Origin: Candidatus Doudnabacteria bacterium
GTDB taxonomy: Bacteria > Patescibacteriota > Doudnabacteria > UBA920
Direction: 5' to 3'
Length of the DNA: 9,794 nt
Assembly: GCA_903913365.1 (NCBI GenBank)
Contig: CAIWKW010000039.1
Coordinates: 1-9,794 of the forward strand
A program made the translations under genes and the position numbers. How positions within the stretch are numbered: the stretch's first letter is position 1; every line of letters starts with the position of its first letter. Positions 1 through 5,365 of this stretch are shown piece by piece. The notes beneath the pieces were generated by a model. That model worked only from the letters and a program-made list of their open reading frames with translations. It ran no database searches and was not told the DNA's origin.

Positions 1-25
1 ATAGTAAAAAATTAACCTCGTATTT

Positions 26-1084
26 ATGAAAAAAATAATATTTTTGAGTTTGCTGGGCCTGTCATTGGCGGTGGCGCCGGCCTTATCGGCGCAGGCAAGT
101 TCGTCCGCGCTGCATTCATTCTCGCTGTCGCAAAGTTCATTTACGTTTTACTACGTTCAGGGCGGCGGATTGCCAACCAACCAAAGCATGACTTTTACCA
201 ACATTACGGACACCAGTATCCCCTTCAATATTAATATTAACAACCAGCCGAAATGGCTGAATGAAAGCTACAATACCAGCCAGATGATGGCGGAACCGAA
301 TGTGCCCAATGGCCTTGGCGCCGCAGTGGATCCGGCCGGCCTGGCACCGGAAGTTTACAGCACCGCAATTTTCCTTACCGGCAATTTTAGCGAGTCTCCC
401 TTGTTCATACCTATTACATTAAGCGTAAGCGCGGCCGGTACGGCTTTGCCCGCCAATGTAACCCACCCCGACGGTACAAATGTTAAATCCGTTGACGGCA
501 CAGTTTACCGGATTAGCGGTGGAGCAAGATATCCTTATACTTCGGCCGGCGCGTTTTTGTCTTACGGCTACAACAGCTGGGCGGATGTTCAAATTGCCAA
601 TGCCGCCGACATGGCACTGTCAATCCCCACCTGCACAAAAAGCGGAACCGATACCCAGCAGCCCTGCTATATTGTCCCGCGCGACGGCTCCCTGATTAAC
701 GACAACGGAACTATTTATATTATTACCGATAACTACCGGATAGGATTTGCCACTGCCCCGGTATTTATCAACTTGGGCTACTCGTTTACCGATGCCCTGC
801 CCGGCGACACCTCATTTTTAACCGCGCTCGCTCCGCTCAACACCGATCAAATGGCGCATCCCAGCGGCACTGTAATTAACGACAACGGCACCATTTGCGT
901 TATTGCCAGCCCGTTTAGAACCGGCACCGGCAGCTCCAACAAAAAGTGCTTTTCTTCGCTTGCCGACATGAATTCCTGGGGTATTCGCAATTACGAAATT
1001 TTGCCGGCCAATAATTTTGACCGCCAGCTTCCCATGGGCGGCGTTGTCCCGGCCCGCACCGCCACCAGCATGATGAATCCGTAA
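26..1084 (+). CDS. Secreted surface protein with three DGT-type repeats
   Basis: This 352-residue protein starts with a typical Sec signal peptide (MKK, then a hydrophobic stretch to about residue 20), with likely cleavage after the AQA near residue 24. Residues 30-138 are rich in beta-prone, Ser/Thr/Asn-rich sequence and resemble a bacterial Ig-like or BACON-type domain. Three imperfect repeats follow, starting near residues 148, 218 and 278. Each begins HPDG/PRDG/HPSG, continues with a (V/N)DNGT(I/V) motif and a short aromatic strand, and ends with an L-x-x-GY/SWG segment (SYGYNSWADV, NLGYSFTDAL, NSWGIRNYEI). Paired cysteines (203/214, 291/308) could form disulfides. It ends without a membrane anchor or sorting signal, so it is probably released or bound non-covalently. 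The start ATG follows an AT-rich leader with no SD sequence. A strong terminator lies 20 bases after the stop. The function is unknown; a role at the cell surface, such as adhesion, is inferred from the architecture only. Confidence 0.85.
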   Translation: MKKIIFLSLLGLSLAVAPALSAQASSSALHSFSLSQSSFTFYYVQGGGLPTNQSMTFTNITDTSIPFNININNQPKWLNESYNTSQMMAEPNVPNGLGAAVDPAGLAPEVYSTAIFLTGNFSESPLFIPITLSVSAAGTALPANVTHPDGTNVKSVDGTVYRISGGARYPYTSAGAFLSYGYNSWADVQIANAADMALSIPTCTKSGTDTQQPCYIVPRDGSLINDNGTIYIITDNYRIGFATAPVFINLGYSFTDALPGDTSFLTALAPLNTDQMAHPSGTVINDNGTICVIASPFRTGTGSSNKKCFSSLADMNSWGIRNYEILPANNFDRQLPMGGVVPARTATSMMNP

Positions 1085-1100
1085 TTGTTCATTTAATTGC

Positions 1101-1137
1101 AAAACCGCCCCGATGTTTTATCGGGGCGGTTTTTATA
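1101..1137 (+). terminator. Rho-independent terminator after the secreted protein gene
   Basis: An 11-bp perfect stem (AACCGCCCCGA with TCGGGGCGGTT) and a 7-base loop are followed by TTTATATTG. It lies about 20 bases after the stop at 1084. Confidence 0.9.
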
Positions 1138-1235
1138 TTGTCATAGTATAAATTTCAAAAGCGGTTAAAATTTTATTTTCAAAAAATATTATGAACAAAC
1201 AAAGGTTCCTCGCAGCAGAGCTGACGAGGTATTGA

Positions 1236-1333
1236 ACCCCGTATAACAACATTTGATTTTATTTATCAATTTAGCTTCAATATTACTGTGAAAGCTCGTT
1301 ATAATATTGATACCTAATGTTGTATTACGGGGT
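1236..1333. repeat. Long nested inverted repeat of unknown role
   Basis: Outer arms 1236-1253 and 1316-1333 are complementary at 16 of 18 positions (accccgta..acaacatt type). An inner 9-bp perfect pair, TCAATATTA (1277-1285) with TAATATTGA (1302-1310), sits inside. An adjacent hairpin at 1204-1238 pairs GGTTC with GAACC and CCTCG with CGAGG. No protein is encoded. It may be a MITE remnant or a structured RNA. Nothing else is recognisable between 1138 and 1235 apart from an unsupported 14-codon frame at 1191. Confidence 0.6.
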
Positions 1334-1340
1334 GAACCTG

Positions 1341-1399
1341 TATTAGCTCCTCGGCTCGCTCGGCCATAAAATGGCCGGACTTGCTCTACGTCGCTAATA
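1341..1399. repeat. Palindromic dispersed-repeat-like hairpin
   Basis: TATTAGC (1341-1347) pairs with GCTAATA (1393-1399), and CGGCCAT (1361-1367) pairs with ATGGCCG (1371-1377) around a 3-base loop. The GC-rich 'ctcctcggctcgctcggcc' wording is unlike the AT-rich surroundings and resembles short mobile palindromes spread through intergenic DNA. Confidence 0.5.
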
Positions 1400-1440
1400 A
1401 AAACGCCGCCAATACCTAAACTTCAGGTGCGGGCGGCGTT
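1395..1440 (-). terminator. Terminator of the 145-aa gene
   Basis: Read on the minus strand, AACGCCGCC (complement of 1432-1440) pairs with GGCGGCGTT (1402-1410). An inner ACCT/AGGT pair (1414-1417, 1425-1428) extends the stem, and the sequence continues into TTTTATT. It lies 27 bases after the stop of the minus-strand gene ending at 1467. Confidence 0.85.
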
Positions 1441-1466
1441 CGTTATGGGGTCGGCGGAATTTCTCG

Positions 1467-1904
1467 CTAAGCAGTTTCGGCCTGGGGCACCGACTTCATG
1501 CGCGGGATTGGTCCCGACATGTAAGAGCGCAGGACGAACTGGTCGGTTACGCGGAAGACATCTTTATCCTGGATGTTGTAGCCATCGTTCTTTTCATCGC
1601 CTTCGCGGACGACGACGTCCAGACGTTCGGAGTAACTCTCTCCTCGACGGAAGACCCGAAACGAGCCGAGCAAGTGGTTGAACGTAAAGCTGCCGACGTG
1701 CCCAGCACCGCAAGATTTCTGGTAAAAGGAGTTTAGTTCGCCGTATGTAAACGGCTCCCAATCGCCCTTCTGCTGCATCAGACGGATAATGTGTCCAGCT
1801 GAGATTTCAGTTTCCATATTTTCGAACGCATCAAACAGGTGCTTGCTTGCGTCGATGTCCGACGGTCTAACAGGAAAGTCTTCCTGCCCCGTAATAACCC
1901 TCAT
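1467..1904 (-). CDS. Hypothetical protein, 145 aa, possible small regulator-like fold
   Basis: I do not recognise this protein with certainty. It is soluble, with no signal peptide or membrane segment. Residues 31-80 (ETEISAGHIIRLMQQ, then GDWEPFTYGELNSFYQ, then GSFTFNHLLG) look like two or three short helices ending in a compact hydrophobic core. Residues 114-130 (DKDVFRVTDQFVLRSYM) look like a beta hairpin followed by a helix. Such an arrangement could be a winged-helix-like fold, but no diagnostic residues are visible. The start is well supported: GAGGAGG lies 8 bases before the ATG at 1902-1904. The gene has its own TTGACA promoter with a palindrome in the spacer and its own terminator, so it is a monocistronic unit. 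Its codon use is more GC-rich than that of the sdp genes or the transporter, and its strong SD contrasts with theirs. Together these hint at acquisition or at a different expression class. Confidence 0.8.
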   Translation of the reverse strand: MRVITGQEDFPVRPSDIDASKHLFDAFENMETEISAGHIIRLMQQKGDWEPFTYGELNSFYQKSCGAGHVGSFTFNHLLGSFRVFRRGESYSERLDVVVREGDEKNDGYNIQDKDVFRVTDQFVLRSYMSGPIPRMKSVPQAETA

Positions 1905-1950
1905 TGTAATTACCTCCTCTAAAAGTGGTGTCCAAAATTATAGACATATT

Positions 1951-1979
1951 AAAATACCACATTTCTGTGGTACTGTCAA
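1951..1979 (-). promoter_or_regulatory. Promoter of the 145-aa gene
   Basis: On the minus strand TTGACA (1974-1979) is followed after 17 bases by TATTTT (1951-1956), preceded by TGG as an extended -10. An alternative -10, TATAAT, lies at 1937-1942 but lacks a matching -35. Confidence 0.7.
1955..1972. promoter_or_regulatory. Putative operator palindrome in the promoter spacer
   Basis: TACCACA and TGTGGTA form a perfect 7-bp inverted repeat with a 4-base centre, placed between the -35 and the -10. A dimeric regulator bound here would block RNA polymerase. Autoregulation by the 145-aa product is one possibility, but this is inference. Confidence 0.55.
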
Positions 1980-1984
1980 TAGTG

Positions 1985-2132
1985 GCGGCGCCATGTACCT
2001 GAGCGAGTGAGTACATCCGAACGAGCGAATGGTAATGGTGGACATTTTTAAAAACGGTTTGCACTGCGTAGCTTTAGCGAAACAGTGGTGGAACTTGGTT
2101 TATGATAATTTATTTAAAATTTATGATGCAAT
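1985..2132. other. Gene-free spacer with degenerate repeat-like sequence
   Basis: No coding frame is supported. The part at 1985-2030 has the composition of short intergenic mobile palindromes (gtacctgagcgagtgagtac, cgaacgagcg). CACTG near 2061 and CAGTG near 2084 form a short imperfect inverted repeat. No promoter or RNA is recognised. Confidence 0.4.
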
Positions 2133-2160
2133 AAAAAAACCAGTTGTGAGAGACAACTGG
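2133..2160 (-). terminator. Terminator of the lipoprotein gene
   Basis: CCAGTTGT (2140-2147) pairs with ACAACTGG (2153-2160) around a 5-base loop. On the minus strand the hairpin runs directly into TTTTTTTATT. It is about 60 bases after the stop at 2224. Confidence 0.9.
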
Positions 2161-2223
2161 CAAACTCGATAGTTTCCTTGGGTAACTAACAACCGAGCGA
2201 CATCGAAGTTTTACTGCCCTTTT

Positions 2224-2634
2224 TTAATTAGGCTTCTTGACGGGGTTTTTCATCAGCTCCTCCGTCATCTTCTTAACCGACTCCTTGGAGAACTTTTCGG
2301 TCGACTCCTTGTTCTCGAAGACGATTAGGGCGCCAGAAGTCGTTGTGTGGCTATAACCGCCGTAAACGTTTTCTTGGGTGGCATTTACCATCACAACTGA
2401 AATCACTGTCTTCTGCGGGTTGTTGTCAATCCAGGTGTCAACGTCCTGCAGCAAAGCTCCTGTCTGCCCAAGTTGCTCGTCGGCGTGAATGGGAATGTAC
2501 ACCATGTGTTTGTACTGCAACACCCCCGACTTGGTTGCCTGAGCTTTCTCATTCACCGCGGGAGGCGTAGTAATACATCCCGAAAGAACCATCACGAGCC
2601 CGATAAGGGCTATCAGCAGACTCATCTTCTTCAT
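2224..2634 (-). CDS. Small lipoprotein, 136 aa, unknown function
   Basis: The N-terminus MKKMSLLIALIGLVMVLSGC is a textbook lipoprotein signal, with lipobox VLSGC and Cys20 as the lipidated residue. In a single-membrane cell it would be anchored to the outer face of the cytoplasmic membrane. I chose the ATG at 2632-2634 because GGAGG lies 10 bases upstream and the lipobox is then at the normal distance; an in-frame ATG 36 bases earlier would overlap the SD region and weaken the signal. The mature part begins with a Pro-rich linker. Residues 40-110 then look like an alternating alpha/beta domain (YKHMVYIPIH, DVDTWIDNNPQKTVISVVMVNATQ, SGALIVFE). The C-terminal tail is highly charged and Lys-rich (residues 108-136). 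No catalytic motif is visible. It has its own promoter and terminator and so is monocistronic. The function is unknown. Confidence 0.82.
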   Translation of the reverse strand: MKKMSLLIALIGLVMVLSGCITTPPAVNEKAQATKSGVLQYKHMVYIPIHADEQLGQTGALLQDVDTWIDNNPQKTVISVVMVNATQENVYGGYSHTTTSGALIVFENKESTEKFSKESVKKMTEELMKNPVKKPN

Positions 2635-2676
2635 TACGAAACATCCTCCAAAAATCCAAATTTTAACCAACTAAAT

Positions 2677-2705
2677 ATGATAGCATATTTTGTCAATATT
2701 GTCAA
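2677..2705 (-). promoter_or_regulatory. Consensus sigma-70 promoter of the lipoprotein gene
   Basis: Minus strand: TTGACA (2700-2705), 17-base spacer, then TATCAT (2677-2682) preceded by TGC (extended -10). A second TTGACA lies at 2691-2696, within the spacer. The leader is roughly 35-40 bases and includes the GGAGG. Confidence 0.85.
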
Positions 2706-2715
2706 TAATAAACAA

Positions 2716-2739
2716 CAAAAAACCGCTTATAAAAGCGGT
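2716..2739 (-). terminator. Minus-strand terminator with no assigned gene
   Basis: ACCGCTT (2722-2728) and AAGCGGT (2733-2739) form a 7-bp stem that on the minus strand runs into TTTTTTG. It lies just upstream of the lipoprotein promoter, so it must end a transcript coming from 2740-3240, where no protein gene is evident. Confidence 0.75.
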
Positions 2740-2925
2740 AATTTATCTTGGTGCCTCTATTCAACGAGGCTACATCCTATTTCAAAGACAATTCCTGACC
2801 TTGGCGAGTTGCTTTTTTTGGCCGCCCAACCAACTTGCCAAACAGCAATAATTTGTCTAAAATTTGGCTATGTAGCCGAGCCGCCAAGTGGTACAACGAC
2901 TGGTACAACCCGGTTGTACCAGTAA
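2740..2925 (-). other. Candidate structured RNA or decayed gene
   Basis: Several nested pairings occur: GGCTACAT (2768-2775) with ATGTAGCC (2869-2876), GACAA with TTGTC further in, and a 9-bp pairing TTGGCGAGT/ACTTGCCAA with one G-U pair. A GCCTC/GAGGC hairpin precedes the minus-strand terminator at 2716-2739. On the minus strand a frame of about 53 codons is open after a TAA near 2945 but has no ATG or SD; its product would end in a basic Arg/Lys-rich tail. I see no clear promoter. It may be a small RNA, or the remnant of a short gene. Confidence 0.4.
2889..2923. promoter_or_regulatory. Three 9-bp half-sites at 12-bp spacing
   Basis: TGGTACAAC occurs at 2889-2897 and 2901-2909, and its complement GTTGTACCA at 2913-2921. 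The last two form a 25-base palindrome with 12-bp arms and a 1-base centre (2899-2923). The exact 12-bp period suggests a multi-subunit DNA-binding protein site. No intact gene is positioned to be its target. Confidence 0.5.
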
Positions 2926-2984
2926 ACCCCCGAAAGTCCTGTTATCTATCAATACTTTATTACTGAAAAAGTGGTGATTACTAT

Positions 2985-3239
2985 CCTACCAAGGAATCAA
3001 CTGAACGACTAACATATATACTAACTCTGACTTAATACTAATACTAAAAATTACTTAAAACTACTTACTTAAAATACATACCAAATCCCAATATCCAACT
3101 AAAACCAAAACCAGAAAAGACAAAACCAGAAAAACAGCGGAAAAGGATGGATGAAGGGTAAAAAAATGCTAAAATAAACACTTAAATAAAATACTTACTT
3201 ACTGGATATAATTTATAGTTTATTGTATCATATTGGGTA
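2985..3239. other. Gene-free, G-depleted low-complexity tract
   Basis: No gene is supported. From 3001 to 3120 the plus strand has only five G residues and is dominated by A, C and T, with repeats such as ACTTACTT, CTAATACTAATACTA and AAAACCAGAAAA. A TGCTAAAAT at 3167-3175 resembles an extended -10 but has no good -35. Confidence 0.5.
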
Positions 3240-3275
3240 AATAAAATTCACCCTTACGTTAGGGTGAATTTTATT
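3240..3275. terminator. Bidirectional terminator hairpin
   Basis: AATAAAATTCACCCT (3240-3254) and AGGGTGAATTTTATT (3261-3275) form a perfect 15-bp stem with AT-rich ends that supply a U-run in either direction. It lies about 65 bases after the stop of the minus-strand gene ending at 3339. Confidence 0.8.
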
Positions 3276-3338
3276 AACTCCTTTTCGTATACTGGATTAG
3301 GAACAATTATCAGCAAGAAAAACAGGCCAGAGAAATAA

Positions 3339-4199
3339 TTAGATAAACAATACTTTGATAGCAGGTTCTTGCATATAGGCATGACTTGCACCAAAAACTA
3401 TAAACACTTTGTCTTTTTGCTTCAGTATTTCTTGCAACTGCTTGACCATATATTCATCCCGAAAAAGGCTGGATTGGGCGGCTATTTGATTTACTACTGT
3501 TTGCATATCTTTTTTTCCACCCCAAGGGACAGGGTCAATGCGTTCTTCCGAAAATTCTTCGCTATCTAAAGCACCTCTGTCTCCCCACAATCTGTTGCCG
3601 ATACCTTGAAGGTTTGCAATCGAGTAATCAAAATTTTCCCAGTTTGTTGAAGTTTTAAATTCTTCCATATCAGGCTGCAAGTATTCTTCTATGCTCGGGG
3701 TATTGGGTGTTCTCTGATATTGATTTGCTGAACGATACATATAAAAAGCAAAAATTTCTTCTTTACCGTAACCCTGCTCTATTAGATGCCCGATCTCTTC
3801 ATTTAATTCTGGCTCTGGGGATTTCACGTCTATACCTGCATCTATTGCCAACTTTAAAGCAAAACCAGGTTCGCCCATCCTCTTTATTATATCCTCACGA
3901 CTCGATTCCTTTAATGCCACTTTAAACTTTTCTTTCTGTTTTTCTAACTGACTGATTCCTTCTACAATAACTAATTGTGGTTTTGATTTTTGAAATCTTT
4001 GCTCAATATCGGCAAACATGGGGTTTTCAGGATTATGTGAATGGTCAGCTCCGTAATAAGTAAGTGTTTTATCTCCTTTATTCAATTCAAAAACATAGGG
4101 AACATCGTGCTCCCTTTCTGCATATTCCTGGAAGCTCATAATACCCCCGGAGTTTTCCGTTGACCTATTTAGTTCTTCAGATGATTGCCTTTCAAACAT
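3339..4199 (-). CDS. TraB/Tiki-like protein, cytosolic
   Basis: The 286-residue product has the layout of the TraB/PrgY/Tiki (EreA-ChaN-like) superfamily: a first GxxH motif, GADH at 50-53, followed by LVIVEG (77-81), a conserved acidic helix region (GEPGFAL 109-115, SPEPE 127-131), and a second GxxH near the C-terminus, GASH at 270-273. Characterised members are metal-dependent peptidases (Tiki) or plasmid pheromone-shutdown proteins (TraB, PrgY). These motifs would supply the metal ligands, but the substrate here is unknown. There is no signal peptide or membrane segment, so it should act in the cytoplasm, unlike Tiki. The ATG at 4197-4199 lacks an SD; Met21 (4137-4139) has a G-rich GGGGGT close upstream and gives a better-conserved N-terminus, so the true start may be there. 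The gene lies between a recombinase remnant and a terminator and could be leftover cargo of an integrated element. Confidence 0.7.
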   Translation of the reverse strand: MFERQSSEELNRSTENSGGIMSFQEYAEREHDVPYVFELNKGDKTLTYYGADHSHNPENPMFADIEQRFQKSKPQLVIVEGISQLEKQKEKFKVALKESSREDIIKRMGEPGFALKLAIDAGIDVKSPEPELNEEIGHLIEQGYGKEEIFAFYMYRSANQYQRTPNTPSIEEYLQPDMEEFKTSTNWENFDYSIANLQGIGNRLWGDRGALDSEEFSEERIDPVPWGGKKDMQTVVNQIAAQSSLFRDEYMVKQLQEILKQKDKVFIVFGASHAYMQEPAIKVLFI

Positions 4200-4214
4200 A
4201 AAGTTATTATATAG

Positions 4215-4526
4215 CTTTATAGCCCTACCGTCATTTGCCCTTGGCGTAAACCTCTTGAGGAATGGCTAAAACAGGCGCAGGGTGCAGGGGAAACGGCTCT
4301 TTCTCCCTCCCTGTCTGACAAAAAATCGCTTCTGCAAAAAATCTGTGGCGTAAACCTGTCCCTGCAAAACCGCAAAGTGCATTTCACCCCCCAAAAACAA
4401 TGGGCTGCGCTTAGCGCAGCCCTTGAAAAAAAATCTGAAACTGACCTTTGTTGTGTCTTGGTGGAGATGCCGGGAGTTAAACCCGGGTCCAAAACTAATT
4501 CATCTTTCAATTGTTCACAAGATTAG
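4215..4526 (+). pseudogene. C-terminal remnant of a serine recombinase abutting ssrA
   Basis: An open frame without a start codon runs from a TAG at 4212-4214 to a TAG at 4524-4526. From 4242 it reads WRKPLEEWLKQAQG, then LSDKKSLLQKICGVNL, then NRKVHFTPQKQWAAL. This resembles the C-terminal segment of large serine recombinases common in Patescibacteria, where the usual wording is W-x-x-P-x-x-x-W, a DLSxKK helix and an IFGSNL motif (here ICGVNL). The catalytic N-terminal domain, the recombinase domain and the zinc ribbon are all missing, so it is inactive. The frame then continues antisense through the ssrA 3' end as VEMPGVKPGSK, the kind of tail seen when an integrase gene ends at an RNA-gene attachment site. 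The family assignment is from memory of motifs, without an alignment. Confidence 0.55.
4402..4422 (-). terminator. Probable ssrA terminator
   Basis: GGGCTGCGC (4402-4410) and GCGCAGCCC (4414-4422) form a perfect 9-bp stem with a 3-base loop. On the minus strand it is followed by ATTGTTTTT, a modest U-run. It lies about 37 bases after the mature 3' end of tmRNA, within the recombinase remnant. Confidence 0.6.
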
Positions 4527-4848
4527 CTAGCTTTAATACCTCTATAACAATAAGCTAGCAAATAGTTATAAAGGTTGATTTACGAATCTTAATTTTACGG
4601 GTGCAAATCAAATCCGTAAAAAGCAGTCCCAAATAATCCCACTGGTCTTAAGTTAGGACGAACTTAAGGGCGAGGTTTCAGCCTAAAAAATTAAGCTAAA
4701 ACAGGTTGCAGTTGGGCGTTTTGAAACGCGGCTACTACCTTGTTCCATGCGTTAGCATTTGTTGATGTCCAAAGGATTTACGAGGCTTTAGACTGGCTCG
4801 TCTTGCATATCAAAAGATGTCAAAGTCCTGTCAAAATCCGTCATCCCC
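4459..4848 (-). ncRNA. ssrA: tmRNA
   Basis: This 390-base gene specifies tmRNA, which rescues stalled ribosomes by acting first as alanyl-tRNA and then as an mRNA for a degradation tag. The minus strand begins GGGGATGACGGATTTTGAC and ends with CATCTCCACCA. GGGGATG pairs with CATCTCC to form the acceptor stem, and the terminal CCA is encoded. Downstream of the start are the conserved TTTTGATATGCAAGACGAG and CCTCGTAAATCC blocks. The tag frame, several pseudoknot-like hairpins (for example CTTAAGTT with AACTTAAG) and the T-arm CCGGGTTTAACTCCCGG follow. The T-loop reads TTTAACT where TTCAANT is nearly universal, and the D-side motif reads TTTTGAC where TTCGAC is usual. A promoter and a terminator flank it. 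A recombinase remnant touches its 3' end, a classic integration spot. Confidence 0.95.
4691..4756 (-). other. tmRNA tag-peptide reading frame
   Basis: The resume codon is most likely GCT at 4754-4756. It gives a 21-residue tag that starts ANAWNKVVAA and ends QLQPVLA, followed by TAA (4691-4693). The tag is long, and it ends in VLA rather than the usual LAA or VAA. An alternative resume codon, GCA (residue 3), would shorten it by two residues. Confidence 0.8.
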
Positions 4849-4866
4849 GTATAACTAGCATAGAGC

Positions 4867-4895
4867 ATCTTACCATTTAAACATATAAACATCAA
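4867..4895 (-). promoter_or_regulatory. ssrA promoter
   Basis: Minus strand: TTGATG (4890-4895), 17-base spacer, then TAAGAT (4867-4872) preceded by TGG. The -10 lies 18 bases before the mature 5' end, leaving a short leader for RNase P to remove. Confidence 0.65.
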
Positions 4896-4904
4896 GCATA
4901 AAAG

Positions 4905-4963
4905 AAAGCCGATAGAACAGCTTTCAGCATTTTACGTCTGCTGAAAACTTTTCTATCGGCTTT
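4905..4963 (-). terminator. Terminator of the 92-aa membrane protein gene
   Basis: AAAGCCGATAGAA (4905-4917) pairs with TTCTATCGGCTTT (4951-4963), and an inner near-perfect stem joins 4919-4929 to 4939-4949. On the minus strand TTTCTTTTATG follows. It separates the 92-aa gene from the ssrA promoter. Confidence 0.8.
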
Positions 4964-4990
4964 AGGTTTGCGGGTAATGGCTGGTGCGCT

Positions 4991-5269
4991 TCACCGCTTT
5001 CGTCTAATTAGCACCACTACCATTGAAAAGTATGCGACGGCGGCCGAAAGGAAGGAGCTAAGCAACACACACTTTCCAAGCTCGGTGACCAGAGGATAAA
5101 CCACAATGGCTATCATTCCTTCGATCATCATTGTGACCATAAAAGCTGAGGCCATTGCTCCAGGCATTCCCCAGCTCAATATCGTGCGGGGCTTAAAGAG
5201 CAAGCTGGATCCAACCCCAAGACCAAAGCCAATAACCGGCAACACAATCAACCACACATCACGAGACAT
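4991..5269 (-). CDS. Small three-helix membrane protein, 92 aa
   Basis: I do not recognise the family. The sequence predicts three membrane segments, at about residues 6-24, 36-60 and 66-88, with a short KPR-containing loop after the first and an RRKR tail that should stay in the cytoplasm. Small residues are frequent in the first helix (GFGLGVGSS), typical of tightly packed helices. Met residues cluster in the second helix (MVTMMIEGM). A single Cys lies at 67. The start is strongly supported by AAGGAGG four bases before the ATG at 5267-5269. A terminator follows the stop. The gene is divergent from the 77-aa gene at 5403 with about 130 bases between them. The function is unknown; a subunit or accessory of a larger membrane complex is possible but not supported by context. 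Confidence 0.75.
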   Translation of the reverse strand: MSRDVWLIVLPVIGFGLGVGSSLLFKPRTILSWGMPGAMASAFMVTMMIEGMIAIVVYPLVTELGKCVLLSSFLSAAVAYFSMVVVLIRRKR

Positions 5270-5298
5270 TACCCCTCCTTGTTACGCTAGGAATATAT

Positions 5299-5304
5299 AT
5301 TATA
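5299..5304 (-). promoter_or_regulatory. Possible -10 of the 92-aa gene
   Basis: Minus-strand TATAAT lies 30 bases before the ATG. The -35 region 17 bases upstream reads TGGAGT, a poor match. Confidence 0.4.
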
Positions 5305-5365
5305 AAATATTTACTTGCTAAACTCCAGTGCTAAAATTTTAAAACTCTGGATTTTATACAGGCTT

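Noticed and set aside
480..1102. Overlapping frames on both strands inside the secreted protein gene (480-695 plus, 818-1102 minus)
   Set aside because: They lie within a strongly supported gene with signal peptide and repeats, lack SD sequences, and have biased compositions typical of shadow frames.
2473..2925. A 150-codon plus-strand frame
   Set aside because: Its first half is antisense to the lipoprotein signal and promoter region, and it has no promoter. Its last 60 codons (IPDLGELLF...GTTRLYQ) could be a decayed coding fragment, but I cannot assign them.
4217..4510. A 97-codon minus-strand frame
   Set aside because: It runs through the 3' end of tmRNA and its terminator, and shows no protein family features.
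4905..4963. Hairpin beside ssrA as a recombination site
   Set aside because: Its position just after the 92-aa gene and the U-rich end on the minus strand fit a terminator better.
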